Assembly: GCA_012271025.1 (NCBI GenBank)
Contig: JAAXHF010000187.1
Coordinates: forward strand, 3,582-29,746
Length of the DNA: 26,165 nt
DNA from: Deltaproteobacteria bacterium
Lineage (GTDB): Bacteria > Desulfobacterota_B > Binatia > Bin18
Direction of reading: 5' to 3'
This document shows, piece after piece, positions 14,183-22,438 of this stretch (the stretch's first letter is position 1; every line of letters begins with the position of its first letter). The translations under genes were made by a program, and so were the position numbers. The notes beneath the pieces are model-generated. The model did not search any database. It was not told the DNA's origin and was given only the letters and a program-made list of their open reading frames with translations.

Positions 14183-15229
14183 CTAGCCGCTCAGCTCTTT
14201 CCACACTGCACCGATAATCCGCACGGCGTCGTGGATGTGCTGCCGGGTCAGCCCGTAGTGGGTCACCGCCCGCAAACGCCCCCGGCCCAGGTCACCGATC
14301 CTGACCCCGGCCTCGGCCAGCCGGGCGACCAGCCCGGTCTCGTCAATCCGTTCGTCGGCAATCCGAAAGATCACCAGATTGGTCTGGACGGTTTCCAGGT
14401 CCAGCCGCAGGCCGGGCAGCTCGGCCAGGCCGTGGGCCAGAATCCGGGCGTTGGCGTGATCCTCTTCGAGGCGGTCAACCATGTCGGTCAGGGCCACAAT
14501 GCCGGCTGCGGCAATAATCCCAGCCTGCCGCATCCCACCCCCCAGCATTTTGCGGTAGCGCCGGGCCTGGGCAATGAATGCGGCCCGGCCGCACACCAGC
14601 GACCCGACCGGGGCGGCCAAGCCCTTGGACAGACAGAACTGGACCGAGTCAACCTGACGGGTCAGTTCCGCGACCGCACAGCCCCGAGCAACCGCAGCGT
14701 TAAAAATCCGCGAGCCATCCAGATGCACCGGCAGCTCGAAGCGGTCGGCCAGCGTGCGGACGGACTCCAGGTACGACGCCGACAAGACCGTGCCGCCACA
14801 GCGGTTATGGGTATTTTCCAGACACACCACCCCGGCCGGCGCGGCGTGAATATCGCTCGCGGCCGGTCGCACAGCCCGCTCCAGATCGGCCACGGCCAAC
14901 TCGCCGAACCGCCCGGTCGGCACCGGGTGAAACACGCAGCCGCCCAGCGCCGACACCCCACCCGCCTCATAGTGGTAGATATGCGCCTCATCACCGACGA
15001 TCACCTCGGCGCCTCGCCGGCAGTGGCTCAGCATGGAGACGAGGTTGCCCATCGTCCCGCTGGCCACCAGCAGTGCGGCTTCCTTGCCCAGCAGCTCGGC
15101 AGCCAGGGCTTCGAGCCGGTTGACGCTGGGGTCTTCGGCCATGACATCGTCGCCCAACTCGGCCTGGGCGATGGTTTGGCGCATGGCCGGGCTGGGCAGG
15201 GTCACGGTGTCGCTGCGCAGATCGATCAT
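14183..15229 (-). CDS. ltaE: Low-specificity L-threonine aldolase (PLP-dependent)
   Basis: 348 residues. It cleaves L-threonine or L-allo-threonine to glycine and acetaldehyde in the cytoplasm. It begins with the diagnostic MIDLRSDTVTLPSPAMR, shows the PLP-stacking region DEAHIYHYEAGG (80-91), the cofactor-binding Asp in HLDGSRIFNAA (169-179) and the Schiff-base lysine K202 in FCLSKGLAAPVGS. GGAGG precedes the ATG at 15229, and that site overlaps the end of the S4-protein gene four bases away. The frame is open further upstream (to 15466) but that part overlaps the S4 gene and lacks homology. Related beta-hydroxy amino acid substrates are possible. Confidence 0.95.
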   Translation of the reverse strand: MIDLRSDTVTLPSPAMRQTIAQAELGDDVMAEDPSVNRLEALAAELLGKEAALLVASGTMGNLVSMLSHCRRGAEVIVGDEAHIYHYEAGGVSALGGCVFHPVPTGRFGELAVADLERAVRPAASDIHAAPAGVVCLENTHNRCGGTVLSASYLESVRTLADRFELPVHLDGSRIFNAAVARGCAVAELTRQVDSVQFCLSKGLAAPVGSLVCGRAAFIAQARRYRKMLGGGMRQAGIIAAAGIVALTDMVDRLEEDHANARILAHGLAELPGLRLDLETVQTNLVIFRIADERIDETGLVARLAEAGVRIGDLGRGRLRAVTHYGLTRQHIHDAVRIIGAVWKELSG

Positions 15230-15233
15230 ACGC

Positions 15234-15641
15234 CTACCTCCGCCCCCGCAGCTTCTCGATCTGGCGCCGCTCGCGCTTGGTCGGCCGGCGTACGCCGTGG
15301 GGCCGGAACTGGGGCGGTACGAAAACGCTACGCTCCTCGCGCGGCGGGGGCGGCGGCGAGTGATCTTCGTACAGCTGGCGTGCCTCAGACGCCGGACCGC
15401 GTCGCTCGGCCAGGGCAACGACCGTGAACTCCTTGCGACCGGCCGGATGGGTGACGCTGACTGCATCGCCGACCCGGACCAGCTTGTGGGGCTTGGCGGT
15501 ATGGCTGTTGACCTTGACCTTGCCCCCGTCGCAGGCCTCGGCGGCCAGCGAGCGACTTTTGTACAAACGGGTGGCCCACAGCCAGCGGTCGATACGGACG
15601 GCGGGCGCGGCCTGGACGGCTGCGGCAGTACGGGCGGCCAT
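15234..15641 (-). CDS. hslR: Hsp15-like S4-domain RNA-binding protein
   Basis: 135 residues (E. coli Hsp15 has 133). The S4 domain starts at about residue 14 with VRIDRWLWATRLYKSRSLAA and continues through GGKVKVNSHTAKPHKLVRVGD. The tail has RRGPASEARQLYED and the basic PTKRERRQIEKL, both matching Hsp15. In E. coli Hsp15 binds free 50S subunits carrying nascent chains. I chose the ATG at 15641 because GGGAG lies eight bases upstream and the length then fits; the frame stays open to 15989 inside the preceding gene. The Pro run (PPPPPRE) before the tail is unusual. It sits four bases after the LLM gene in a metabolic operon, an odd context for a ribosome-rescue factor. Confidence 0.92.
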   Translation of the reverse strand: MAARTAAAVQAAPAVRIDRWLWATRLYKSRSLAAEACDGGKVKVNSHTAKPHKLVRVGDAVSVTHPAGRKEFTVVALAERRGPASEARQLYEDHSPPPPPREERSVFVPPQFRPHGVRRPTKRERRQIEKLRGRR

Positions 15642-15645
15642 CGGC

Positions 15646-16626
15646 TCAGCTCCCGAAGGCGTCAAGCACGGCCCGGATGCCGGCGTCATAGTCGCCATCA
15701 ATCGCGGTCGGATACAGGACCACGTAGGACGCCCCGCCGCGCTCGAATTCTTCGACCTTGTCGCGGCAGGCCTGGGCCGAGCCGAGCGCCGCCACCTGGG
15801 TCGCCATGTCGTCAGATATGGCCGCAGCCGCGGCCGACGGATCGTTCTGCTCCCAGGCGGCGGCGATGCCGGCCGCTTCGGTCTCGTAGCCCTGACGAAC
15901 AAACAGGCGGTTATAGTACGGCATGCGGCCGTAGAACGACAAGGTCTGTTTGACCGAGCGCAGGGCGACCGTCTGGTCGTCGCACACACAGCAGTGCATG
16001 ATCAACGCAATCTGCACGTCGGCCGCAGACCGGCCGGCCTGCTCGGCGCCCCGGCCGATGCCGTCAACCACTTCCTGCAAACCGTGCGGGGCATAGTTGA
16101 GCGGCAGGCTGCCGTCGGCCAGCTCCCCGGTGAGGCCGATACTGCGGGGCGAGATGCCGGCCACATAAATCGGAATCTTGCCGCTGGGACGCGGCACGGG
16201 AATGCCCCGCGAGGCCATGGCGGCCAGGGCCTCGTCCTCGCCGCGAAAAATCCTGGACAGGCTGGTGATGTACTCGCGCAGCGCGGTCAGCGGTTTGTCC
16301 ATGCTGATGCCGAAGGCCGCGTTCACCGGCACGTGGCTGGTGCCCAGACCGAGCAGCATGCGGCCGGGGGCCAGCTGGTCAATCGTCATCACGTGCAGGG
16401 CGGCCAGCAAGGGGTGGCGCAGGTAGAGGTTGGTGATGCCGGTGCCGACCTGAATCCTGTCCGTGTGGCTGACAAAATGCTGGGCCAGGGCCAGGGAATC
16501 GGTCATCGACTCGGTGACCAGAAAGTTTCGCAGACCGATCGCTTCGGCCTGTTTGGCGTAGTCGGTCAGGGTGTCGATATTGCCGGGCGCCATATTGCTC
16601 ATGAGCAAGAGTCCGGGGGTTTGCAT
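15646..16626 (-). CDS. LLM-class (luciferase-like) flavin-dependent oxidoreductase
   Basis: 326 residues with the bacterial-luciferase-like TIM barrel. Features seen: LLLMSNMAPGNIDTLTDYAKQAEAIG at the start (about 6-31, a flavin-barrel first strand and helix), RIQVGTGITNLYLRHPLLAA (77-96, written in part) and PGRMLLGLGTSHVPVNAAFG near 110-129, typical of F420- or FMN-dependent LLM enzymes. Substrate and cofactor are not determinable. I chose the ATG at 16626, which follows AGGAGG at five bases, over the more upstream ATG at 16680. It is the first gene of the minus-strand block that runs to 10213, and is divergent from the M20 gene. Confidence 0.92.
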   Translation of the reverse strand: MQTPGLLLMSNMAPGNIDTLTDYAKQAEAIGLRNFLVTESMTDSLALAQHFVSHTDRIQVGTGITNLYLRHPLLAALHVMTIDQLAPGRMLLGLGTSHVPVNAAFGISMDKPLTALREYITSLSRIFRGEDEALAAMASRGIPVPRPSGKIPIYVAGISPRSIGLTGELADGSLPLNYAPHGLQEVVDGIGRGAEQAGRSAADVQIALIMHCCVCDDQTVALRSVKQTLSFYGRMPYYNRLFVRQGYETEAAGIAAAWEQNDPSAAAAAISDDMATQVAALGSAQACRDKVEEFERGGASYVVLYPTAIDGDYDAGIRAVLDAFGS

Positions 16627-16768
16627 GGGGTCCTCCTTTGCTGCCGATTTCAAATCACAAGCCCGCCGGAACTGCAACACGGACCGGGCTCAGGTAAAAA
16701 ATTGTTGCCGTCATCAGTCCGGCGTGCTAGCGTCAACCCCAAATTGTGACACCAGTCGGGAGGACGCC

Positions 16769-17929
16769 ATGGACGCAAAAGCCGCAGCCCAGGAACGCTT
16801 TGACAGCGTGCGCGACGAGATGCTTGCCCTCAGCCATCGGATTCATGCCAACCCGGAGCTGGGCTATGAAGAAGAAAAAGCCGCAGCCTGGCTGTCCGAA
16901 ACCCTGGACGCTGCCGGCTTTCAGGTTGAGACCGGCATTTGTGATATCCCGACTGCGTTTGTCGGCCGGGTCGGCAGCGGACCGCTGCATATCGGCATCT
17001 GCGCCGAGTACGACTGCCTGCCCGAGATCGGCCATGCCTGCGGGCATAACATCATTGCCGCCATGGGCGTCGGGGCGGGCATTGCCGCAGCCAAGATCGC
17101 GGATGAGGTCGGGCTCACCGTGAGTGTGATCGGTACGCCGGCCGAGGAGGGCGGCGGCGGGAAAATCCAGCTCCTGGAGCGCGGCGGCTTCAGCGGCATG
17201 CACGCGGCCATGATGGTGCATCCGGCTCCGCTCGACGTTGTCGAATTTCCGATTATTGCCGCGTCCATGTTCGACGTGTGTTACACCGGTAAAGAGGCCC
17301 ACGCCTCGGCGTTTCCCGAGCGTGGCATCAACGCTGCGGACGCGCTGACCGTCGCCCAAATGGCTATCGGTCTGCTGCGCCAGCATATCCGCTCCAGCGA
17401 CCGCATTCACGGCATCATTACCAAGGGGGGCGACGCGCCAAACGTCATCCCGGCCCATACCAGGGCCAGCTATATGGTGCGGGCCAAGACGATTGGCGAT
17501 CTGGCCGAGATCCAGGAAAAAGTCCACCGCTGTTTTGAAGCCGGCGCCCTGGCGACCGGCGCGACCTTGGAGATCGTCGGCGGCGAGAAACCCTACGCCG
17601 AAATGCACCACGACCCGGATATGGCGGCCGCCTACCGGCGCAACGCGGAAGCGCTAGGGCGCAGCTTCCCGGATCGTGGCTCCTCCCTGGAAAGGGCGGC
17701 CGGTTCAACCGACATGGGTAATGTCTCGCTGGCCCTGCCGTCAATCCACCCGGCGATTGGGATCGACTCGCTGCCGGCCGTCAACCACCAGCCCGAGTTC
17801 ACCGCCCACTGCGTCAGCCCGGCCGCAGACAAGGCGGTGATCGACGGTGCGCTGGCCATGGCCTGGACCGCAATCGATCTGGCCACGGATACACAGGTGC
17901 GTCGGCGCCTGCTGAGCAAAACGGCCTGA
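16769..17929 (+). CDS. M20-family metallo-amidohydrolase (PM20D2/AbgB-like)
   Basis: 386 residues. It probably hydrolyses an N-acyl or peptide-like amide in the cytoplasm. Motifs: SHRIHANPELGYEE (22-35), the metal region CAEYDCLPEIGHACGHN (78-94) with H89, C91 and H93, catalytic glutamates in GTPAEEGGGGK (E126, E127), H151 (VHPAP), and the dimerisation domain with GKEAHASAFPERGINAADA. The EYD-LP-IGHACGHN pattern is that of the aminobenzoyl-glutamate hydrolase/PM20D2 branch rather than aminoacylase. The start is the ATG at 16769 with GGGAGGA upstream; the upstream open frame overlaps the divergent gene's start. It is convergent with the YdjM-like gene, 12 bases away. Confidence 0.93.
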   Translation: MDAKAAAQERFDSVRDEMLALSHRIHANPELGYEEEKAAAWLSETLDAAGFQVETGICDIPTAFVGRVGSGPLHIGICAEYDCLPEIGHACGHNIIAAMGVGAGIAAAKIADEVGLTVSVIGTPAEEGGGGKIQLLERGGFSGMHAAMMVHPAPLDVVEFPIIAASMFDVCYTGKEAHASAFPERGINAADALTVAQMAIGLLRQHIRSSDRIHGIITKGGDAPNVIPAHTRASYMVRAKTIGDLAEIQEKVHRCFEAGALATGATLEIVGGEKPYAEMHHDPDMAAAYRRNAEALGRSFPDRGSSLERAAGSTDMGNVSLALPSIHPAIGIDSLPAVNHQPEFTAHCVSPAADKAVIDGALAMAWTAIDLATDTQVRRRLLSKTA

Positions 17930-17941
17930 GCAGGGATCAGC

Positions 17942-18652
17942 CTAGCGAAACAGGCCGGCGCTGGGCCAAAACCGGGCAGACATGTTCTGGTAGGTCTCTT
18001 CATTCAGGAAGATATCGGCAAAGGAGTCGGCCTCCGGGGCGATGAGATACAGTAGGCACCCCGACCCGACCATGGCGGCCGAGGTGCCCAGGTTGCCGTA
18101 ATCGATCACCTTGAATGCCGTGCCGAACGAGCGCTTGATCCGCGCGCCCATGAAATCCACGCTGAAGAGTTCGTCGAGGAGCAGGTGGAGGATATAGCCG
18201 AGGCACACAAAGCTGCCGATGATCCAGGCCAGAAGCGGACGACAGGCAAAGACCACATAGCTCAGGTTGGTCATCAGCAGACCAAAAAACAGCCCGGCCG
18301 CCAGCGAATGAAAGATCCCCCGATGGACGGTGAAGCGGGTAAAGACGAGCCAGGCCGGATAGCGGATAAAGGCGTAGACAAATAGCCACAGCAGCCACAG
18401 TTCAAGCGTGGAGTACTGATCGACGTGGGCGAAGACGACTAAGAAGGCGGTCACAAAACCCAGGACGGTAAACAGAATCTGGATCGGGGTAGAATGGTCC
18501 GAGTCAATATCGGGCAGAATCCCGCCCAGGGTTCCGACGACCGACAGGGTCATGGCCTCGCCCGGACTCGCCACTCCAGCCCCTAGGCACACCGTGGACA
18601 GCAGCCCGCTGCCCACAGCGGCCACCGTCACATGCGTCCGAAAATTGGCCAT
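17942..18652 (-). CDS. YdjM-like membrane protein (DUF457, predicted metal-dependent hydrolase)
   Basis: 236 residues with about five transmembrane segments. The family motifs are clear: GGILPDIDSDHSTPI near 43-57, HRGIFHSLAAG near 113-123 and ILHLLLDELFSVD near 153-165; the His and Asp residues are thought to be a metal site in the membrane. E. coli YdjM belongs to this family and is part of the SOS regulon; no LexA box was recognised here. The true start is the ATG at 18652, two bases after the stop of the FUN14 gene, with GAGGAA upstream. Tight spacing argues for coupled translation and a joint membrane function. Confidence 0.88.
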   Translation of the reverse strand: MANFRTHVTVAAVGSGLLSTVCLGAGVASPGEAMTLSVVGTLGGILPDIDSDHSTPIQILFTVLGFVTAFLVVFAHVDQYSTLELWLLWLFVYAFIRYPAWLVFTRFTVHRGIFHSLAAGLFFGLLMTNLSYVVFACRPLLAWIIGSFVCLGYILHLLLDELFSVDFMGARIKRSFGTAFKVIDYGNLGTSAAMVGSGCLLYLIAPEADSFADIFLNEETYQNMSARFWPSAGLFR

Positions 18653-18654
18653 CC

Positions 18655-19335
18655 TTATTTCTTCCTCAGTCCGAGCAGCAGACCCAGGGCGGCCATGCTC
18701 ATAGCCGGGACATTGCTGATGACAAACTCCCGAAAACTGTCGGCGCGCGGCTGCATCCAGGCCACAAACGCCTCGTAATACGCCTGTATGCCGGGCCAGT
18801 TCACCTCGACAAGGCTGACGTACTGCAAACCGAACAGCGCCAGCAGCAGGCCGCCGACAATCACCAGGGTGAGCTTCAGGAAGAAGGCCAGAGCATAGCC
18901 GAGGCTGAAGCCGGCCACAAAGCTGAAGCCGAGTTGCATAATAGGCCCAGACCACTCCTGCAAATCGCGGCTGAAGGGTGTAGCCGGCGTCTCGCCGGAG
19001 GCGCTGAACTCACCGGGCTCGACGACGCCAATCTCGGCCTGGTCCAAAGGCTCATCCGGGATTTCGGCCAAGCCGTCTATCTCGTCTCCCCAGAACCCGG
19101 CCTGACTCGAACGCGTTTGTGGCGGTTCGGCCAAGCCGTCTATCTCGGCCATGTCCTGGTCCGAACGCTCCGGCAGGGGCTCGGCCAGTCCGTGCCCACC
19201 AAGCGCTCCCAGCCCAAGAACAAGCGCAAGGACACAGAACGCTTTGCGCCAGCAAGAGGGACTGGCCCCTGTCAGATGGTGTGGTGATTGATGTAACGGA
19301 CGACTGTGTGCACGCCTGTCGCTCATCCTCAACAT
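18655..19335 (-). CDS. FUN14-domain membrane protein with acidic N-terminal extension
   Basis: 226 residues. The C-terminal part (about 132-226) is a FUN14 domain: LGFSFVAGFSLGYALAFFLK, a second span (LTLVIVGGLLLALFGLQYV), VNWPGIQAYYE, and a final Gly-rich hydrophobic segment ending LGLRKK. A further hydrophobic segment (about 31-50, ending GHGLAEP) could be a signal peptide or anchor. Between them is an acidic, low-complexity stretch (52-120) in which EIDGLAE occurs twice. FUN14 proteins are known from mitochondria (FUNDC1) and archaea and bacteria, where the function is not defined. The first ATG (19335) follows GGAGG at seven bases. First gene of a two-gene unit with the YdjM-like gene. 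Confidence 0.85.
   Translation of the reverse strand: MLRMSDRRAHSRPLHQSPHHLTGASPSCWRKAFCVLALVLGLGALGGHGLAEPLPERSDQDMAEIDGLAEPPQTRSSQAGFWGDEIDGLAEIPDEPLDQAEIGVVEPGEFSASGETPATPFSRDLQEWSGPIMQLGFSFVAGFSLGYALAFFLKLTLVIVGGLLLALFGLQYVSLVEVNWPGIQAYYEAFVAWMQPRADSFREFVISNVPAMSMAALGLLLGLRKK
19063..19147. repeat. 22-bp direct repeat inside the FUN14 gene
   Basis: An exact 22-base sequence occurs at 19063-19084 and 19126-19147, starting TTCGGCCAAGCC and ending TCTATCTCG. The copies are 63 bases apart (21 codons), so both are in frame and encode EIDGLAE. This is a recent in-frame duplication within the disordered acidic region. Confidence 0.9.
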
Positions 19336-19364
19336 CCCCCCTCCTCCGGCTGTCCGCTGGTCCC

Positions 19365-19387
19365 TTCACAATACCGAGCTTTGTGAA
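19365..19387. promoter_or_regulatory. Dyad TTCACAA-N9-TTGTGAA upstream of the FUN14 gene
   Basis: Perfect 7-base inverted arms (19365-19371 and 19381-19387) lie about 30 bases before the FUN14 start at 19335. Size and spacing suit a dimeric repressor or activator site. It does not have the CRP geometry (TGTGA-N6-TCACA). No strong -35/-10 pair was identified with it. Confidence 0.35.
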
Positions 19388-19420
19388 CAATGGCCAGTAG
19401 GCAGGCGTAGACAACGTCGC

Positions 19421-20296
19421 TCAGCCCGTCGCTTCGCGCAAGGTGTCGGCAAAGCGGCGCATCTCGGCAAACAGCTGGGGAGCCTGGTCGGTGGTGGTCA
19501 GCATGGAGAGTTCGTGCAGACCGAGGGCTGCATACGCCCGGGCAGCCGCCACTGACACGTCCGGCATGCTCAGGGTGGTGATCTCCAGCCGACTAAAATC
19601 CCGCCCGGCCGCTTCCATCATGCCCCGCAGCTTGTGCATTTTTTGTTCAAGCTCGGCCAGGGGCAGGGCCACCGGCTGCCAGCCGTCACCCCAGCTGACC
19701 ACACGACGCAGGGCCGGCAGCGAATTGCCGCCCACCCAGATCGGGGGATGGGGCTGCTGAACGGGATACGGACCGAAGTTCACATCCCGGTCCAGCGTCA
19801 CATACTTGCCCGAGATGCGCGGATGTTCGTCCGTCCACAGGGCTTTGATGACGCGGGCATACTCATCGCTCATCACCGCCCGTTCGGCAAACGGCAGGCC
19901 CAGAAACCCAAACTCATCCTGCATCCAGCCGATGCCCACGCCGCAGATCAGGCGTCCGGCCGACAGCCGGTCTATGGTGGCAAACATCTTGGCCGTGACC
20001 GCAGGATGGCGGTAGGGCAGCAGAATGACGCTTGTGCCCAGACGCAGCCTTTGGGTCGCCGCAGCCAGGTAGGCCAGGGTCACGAAGCAGTCGGGCCAGT
20101 CGTGCTCCTGGTACACGGCCCAGGGCGGATTATCTATCTTGAGGGGAAAAGGGGTCTGGATCTGACGGGCCGGAACAACGTGATCGCCGATCAGGATGGT
20201 CGAAAAGCCCAGGTCTTCGGCCAGCTGGGCCATATCCCGCAAGACCGCCGGGTCGGTCACCGACGAGCCGCTGTTGACATGCACACCGTAGCGCAT
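19421..20296 (-). CDS. LLM-class F420-dependent-type oxidoreductase
   Basis: 291 residues. The barrel begins MRYGVHVNSGSSVTDPAVL and contains GFSTILIGDHVV (about 30-41), TQRLRLGTSVILLPYRHPA near 82-100, SAGRLICGVGIGWMQDEF (about 113-130, the segment typical of F420-dependent glucose-6-phosphate-dehydrogenase-like and methylene-tetrahydromethanopterin-reductase-like proteins) and PPIWVGGNS (about 184-192). Substrate unknown. I chose the ATG at 20296, preceded by AGGAGG; the frame is open to 20434 without homology. Seventeen bases across its ribosome site and ATG are identical to those of the LLM gene at 16626. It is divergent from the aldo/keto reductase. Confidence 0.92.
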   Translation of the reverse strand: MRYGVHVNSGSSVTDPAVLRDMAQLAEDLGFSTILIGDHVVPARQIQTPFPLKIDNPPWAVYQEHDWPDCFVTLAYLAAATQRLRLGTSVILLPYRHPAVTAKMFATIDRLSAGRLICGVGIGWMQDEFGFLGLPFAERAVMSDEYARVIKALWTDEHPRISGKYVTLDRDVNFGPYPVQQPHPPIWVGGNSLPALRRVVSWGDGWQPVALPLAELEQKMHKLRGMMEAAGRDFSRLEITTLSMPDVSVAAARAYAALGLHELSMLTTTDQAPQLFAEMRRFADTLREATG

Positions 20297-20374
20297 GGGG
20301 TCCTCCTTTCTCACGCCTCCGCAGCGTATTCGGCAAAGTATGCGGCCAGACCGGCCTTGTCCAGGCTGAGTCGC

Positions 20375-20403
20375 TTGACACAGCGCCGGGTGGCTGCCAT
20401 GTT
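20375..20403 (+). promoter_or_regulatory. Possible sigma70-like promoter for the aldo/keto reductase
   Basis: A consensus -35 TTGACA (20375-20380) is followed after 17 bases by CATGTT (20398-20403), a weak -10. Transcription would start near 20410, about 40 bases before the ATG at 20449. Confidence 0.4.
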
Positions 20404-20448
20404 CGCGCCAACGCTGACCCAGACAGCTCGACACACAAAGGAGTTGCC

Positions 20449-21468
20449 ATGTCCCTGCCCGCCAGCAGCAGCTTCCCCCTCGCCCCCGATATGTCCATAT
20501 GTCGCCTCCTCAACGGGATGTGGCAGGTCTCCGGGGCACACGGCAGCATCGACCCCAAGGCCGCCATTGCAAACATGTTCGACTACCATGCGGCCGGCTT
20601 TCACACCTGGGATCTGGCCGACCATTACGGCCCGGCCGAGGATTTCATCGGCGAGTTTCGACGTCAGCTTATCGCCGACCAGGGCGAGGCCGCGTGGTCA
20701 GGCGTCCAAGCCTGTACCAAATGGGTGCCGCGGCCCGGCCGCATGACGCGCCAGATCGTCGAAACCAATATCGCCCGCTCGCTCCGCCGCATGGCTGTCG
20801 ACAGCCTGGACCTGCTCCAGTTTCACTGGTGGGAGTATTTCGATGAGCGCTACTTGGACGCGCTCACACATCTGGCCGACCTGCGCGACGAGGGAAAAAT
20901 TCGCCACTTGGCGCTGACCAATTTTGATACGGCACATCTCAAAACGATCACCGAGGCCGGTATCCGCGTGGTCTCCAACCAGGTCCAGTTCTCGTTGATC
21001 GACCGACGCCCGGAAGTCGAGATGATCCCCTTCTGCCAGGAACACAACATCAGCCTGCTGACCTATGGCACGGTGTGCGGCGGTCTGCTGTCCGAGAAAT
21101 ATCTCGACCATCCCGAACCGAACCGCAGGATTCTCAACACGGCCAGCTTGCAGAAATACAAGAACATGATTGACGCCTGGGGCGGCTGGGACCTGTTTCA
21201 GGAACTCCTCAGCGCGCTCAAACCCATCGCCGACAAACACGCGGCGAGCATTGCCAACGTCGCCACCCGCTATATTCTCGACCGGCCGGCCGTCGCCGGC
21301 GTCATCCTGGGCGTGCGGCTGGGGGTCTCGGACCACCGTCAGGACAACGCCCGGGTGTTTGATTTCAGTTTGGACGCGGCTGATATCGGCCAGCTTGAAG
21401 CCGTCCTGGCAAAGTCACGCGATCTGTTCCAGCTGATCGGAGACTGCGGGGATGAGTATCGGAACTGA
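20449..21468 (+). CDS. Aldo/keto reductase
   Basis: 339 residues, a NADPH-dependent oxidoreductase TIM barrel. The catalytic tetrad is visible: D55 and Y60 in WDLADHYG, K91 in CTKWVP, H126 in LQFHWWEY. Later family segments are KIRHLALTNFDTAHL and SNQVQFSLIDRRPE. A nucleotide-binding end is suggested by AGVILGVRLGVSDHRQDN near 283-300. The N-terminal LNGMWQVSGAHGSID is typical of L-fucose dehydrogenase-like or plant-type AKRs; substrate is unknown. AAGGAG precedes the ATG at 20449. It ends 22 bases before the convergent methyltransferase gene. Confidence 0.93.
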   Translation: MSLPASSSFPLAPDMSICRLLNGMWQVSGAHGSIDPKAAIANMFDYHAAGFHTWDLADHYGPAEDFIGEFRRQLIADQGEAAWSGVQACTKWVPRPGRMTRQIVETNIARSLRRMAVDSLDLLQFHWWEYFDERYLDALTHLADLRDEGKIRHLALTNFDTAHLKTITEAGIRVVSNQVQFSLIDRRPEVEMIPFCQEHNISLLTYGTVCGGLLSEKYLDHPEPNRRILNTASLQKYKNMIDAWGGWDLFQELLSALKPIADKHAASIANVATRYILDRPAVAGVILGVRLGVSDHRQDNARVFDFSLDAADIGQLEAVLAKSRDLFQLIGDCGDEYRN

Positions 21469-21490
21469 AAGCGAGCTTGCGGTTTCGAGA

Positions 21491-22438
21491 TCATTTCCCA
21501 TACGGTGCGGGCTCTTCTAACAAACGAAGCTGTTGCTGAGTACCGCTGGCCCCTCCACCAACAGCCTGTTCTTCCGAGAAAAATCTGAGCTTTGAATCCT
21601 CCCAGTATTCCTCGTTCTTCTCGACAGACATCCACCGCCGGCCAAGCTCTTCAGCGACCATACCAGTGGTGTTAGAGCCAGCGAATGGATCGAGAACCAG
21701 ATCATCGGGCTCTGTGCAGAAATTGATAAAAAACCGGGGGAGTTCGGCGGGAAATCGAGCAGGATGAATCTTTCTCCCGGCCGCCTTCAGTCCGTGTAGA
21801 TATACGCTGTTGCTTTCGTTGTTGCCGCATTGAATGAGGTTGGGGGGAATTGATCCGCCTTTATGGTCTGCAAAGCTTTTTTTAATCACGTGCCCCGACG
21901 GGCGACGGGTTGCGGAAACGCCACGCTTAATGAGACGGAGCATGTCCTTGGAGTATGGTTGCAAAACGTTTTTATTACAGGCTTTAGGAGAAGCCGTCTT
22001 GCCTAGCCAATAGATATATTCAACAGAATCCTTGACCCGAATCCTGCGGACGTTGACCCATTCGGCAGGAGCGGGAATCTTCGCCGGGTTATACCAGAAG
22101 AACTCTTGACACAGTTTGAACCCCACATTGTCGCACAGATGCAGGAGGAGACGGAAATGGTACAGGGAGCGCGTTGGGCTTCCAGGAGTCCACGCTCCAC
22201 CGATGTTGAGGGCAAAGCTTCCCTCTGGCTTCAAGACCCGTCTGATCTGCTCACAAAACGGACTGATCCAGTCAATATAGCTCTCTTGGTCAGCGTTCCC
22301 ATATTCTTTCTTGAAATGGAGAGCATAGGGGGGCGATGTGACAACGAGGTCAACAGAATCATCCTTCAGATCCGAAAGGATATCGATTGCGTCGGCGCAG
22401 TACGCCGTACCGAGGGACGTTTTGTAATGCTTCTTCAT
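21491..22438 (-). CDS. Site-specific DNA methyltransferase (N4-cytosine type, beta order)
   Basis: 315 residues. The catalytic motif IV is TSPPY (34-38) near the N-terminus and the SAM-binding motif I is [11 protein letters not shown] (249-259) near the C-terminus, preceded by HPARFP (225-230); this is the beta arrangement. TSPPY is the form usual in N4-cytosine enzymes, although some N6-adenine enzymes share it. It would protect host sites against the nuclease encoded just upstream. The two genes overlap by four bases (ATGA), so translation is coupled. The recognition sequence lies in the central region (about 110-225) and cannot be read from the sequence. Base composition is clearly lower in G+C than in the flanks. 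Confidence 0.93.
   Translation of the reverse strand: MKKHYKTSLGTAYCADAIDILSDLKDDSVDLVVTSPPYALHFKKEYGNADQESYIDWISPFCEQIRRVLKPEGSFALNIGGAWTPGSPTRSLYHFRLLLHLCDNVGFKLCQEFFWYNPAKIPAPAEWVNVRRIRVKDSVEYIYWLGKTASPKACNKNVLQPYSKDMLRLIKRGVSATRRPSGHVIKKSFADHKGGSIPPNLIQCGNNESNSVYLHGLKAAGRKIHPARFPAELPRFFINFCTEPDDLVLDPFAGSNTTGMVAEELGRRWMSVEKNEEYWEDSKLRFFSEEQAVGGGASGTQQQLRLLEEPAPYGK

Noticed and set aside
14132..15427. Long plus-strand open frame opposite the threonine aldolase gene
   Set aside because: Antisense shadow of a clear PLP enzyme; its translation is Gln/Gly/His-rich and has no family motif.
16627..16768. Promoter pair in the gap between the LLM and M20 genes
   Set aside because: The best plus-strand candidate (TTGCCG, 17 bases, TAGCGT) has a poor -10 and no clear minus-strand pair was found.
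20311..20400. 29-codon minus-strand frame just upstream of the LLM gene, ending LAAYFAEYAAEA
   Set aside because: It looks protein-like at its end and could be a gene remnant or leader peptide, but it has no ribosome site and overlaps the candidate aldo/keto reductase promoter.
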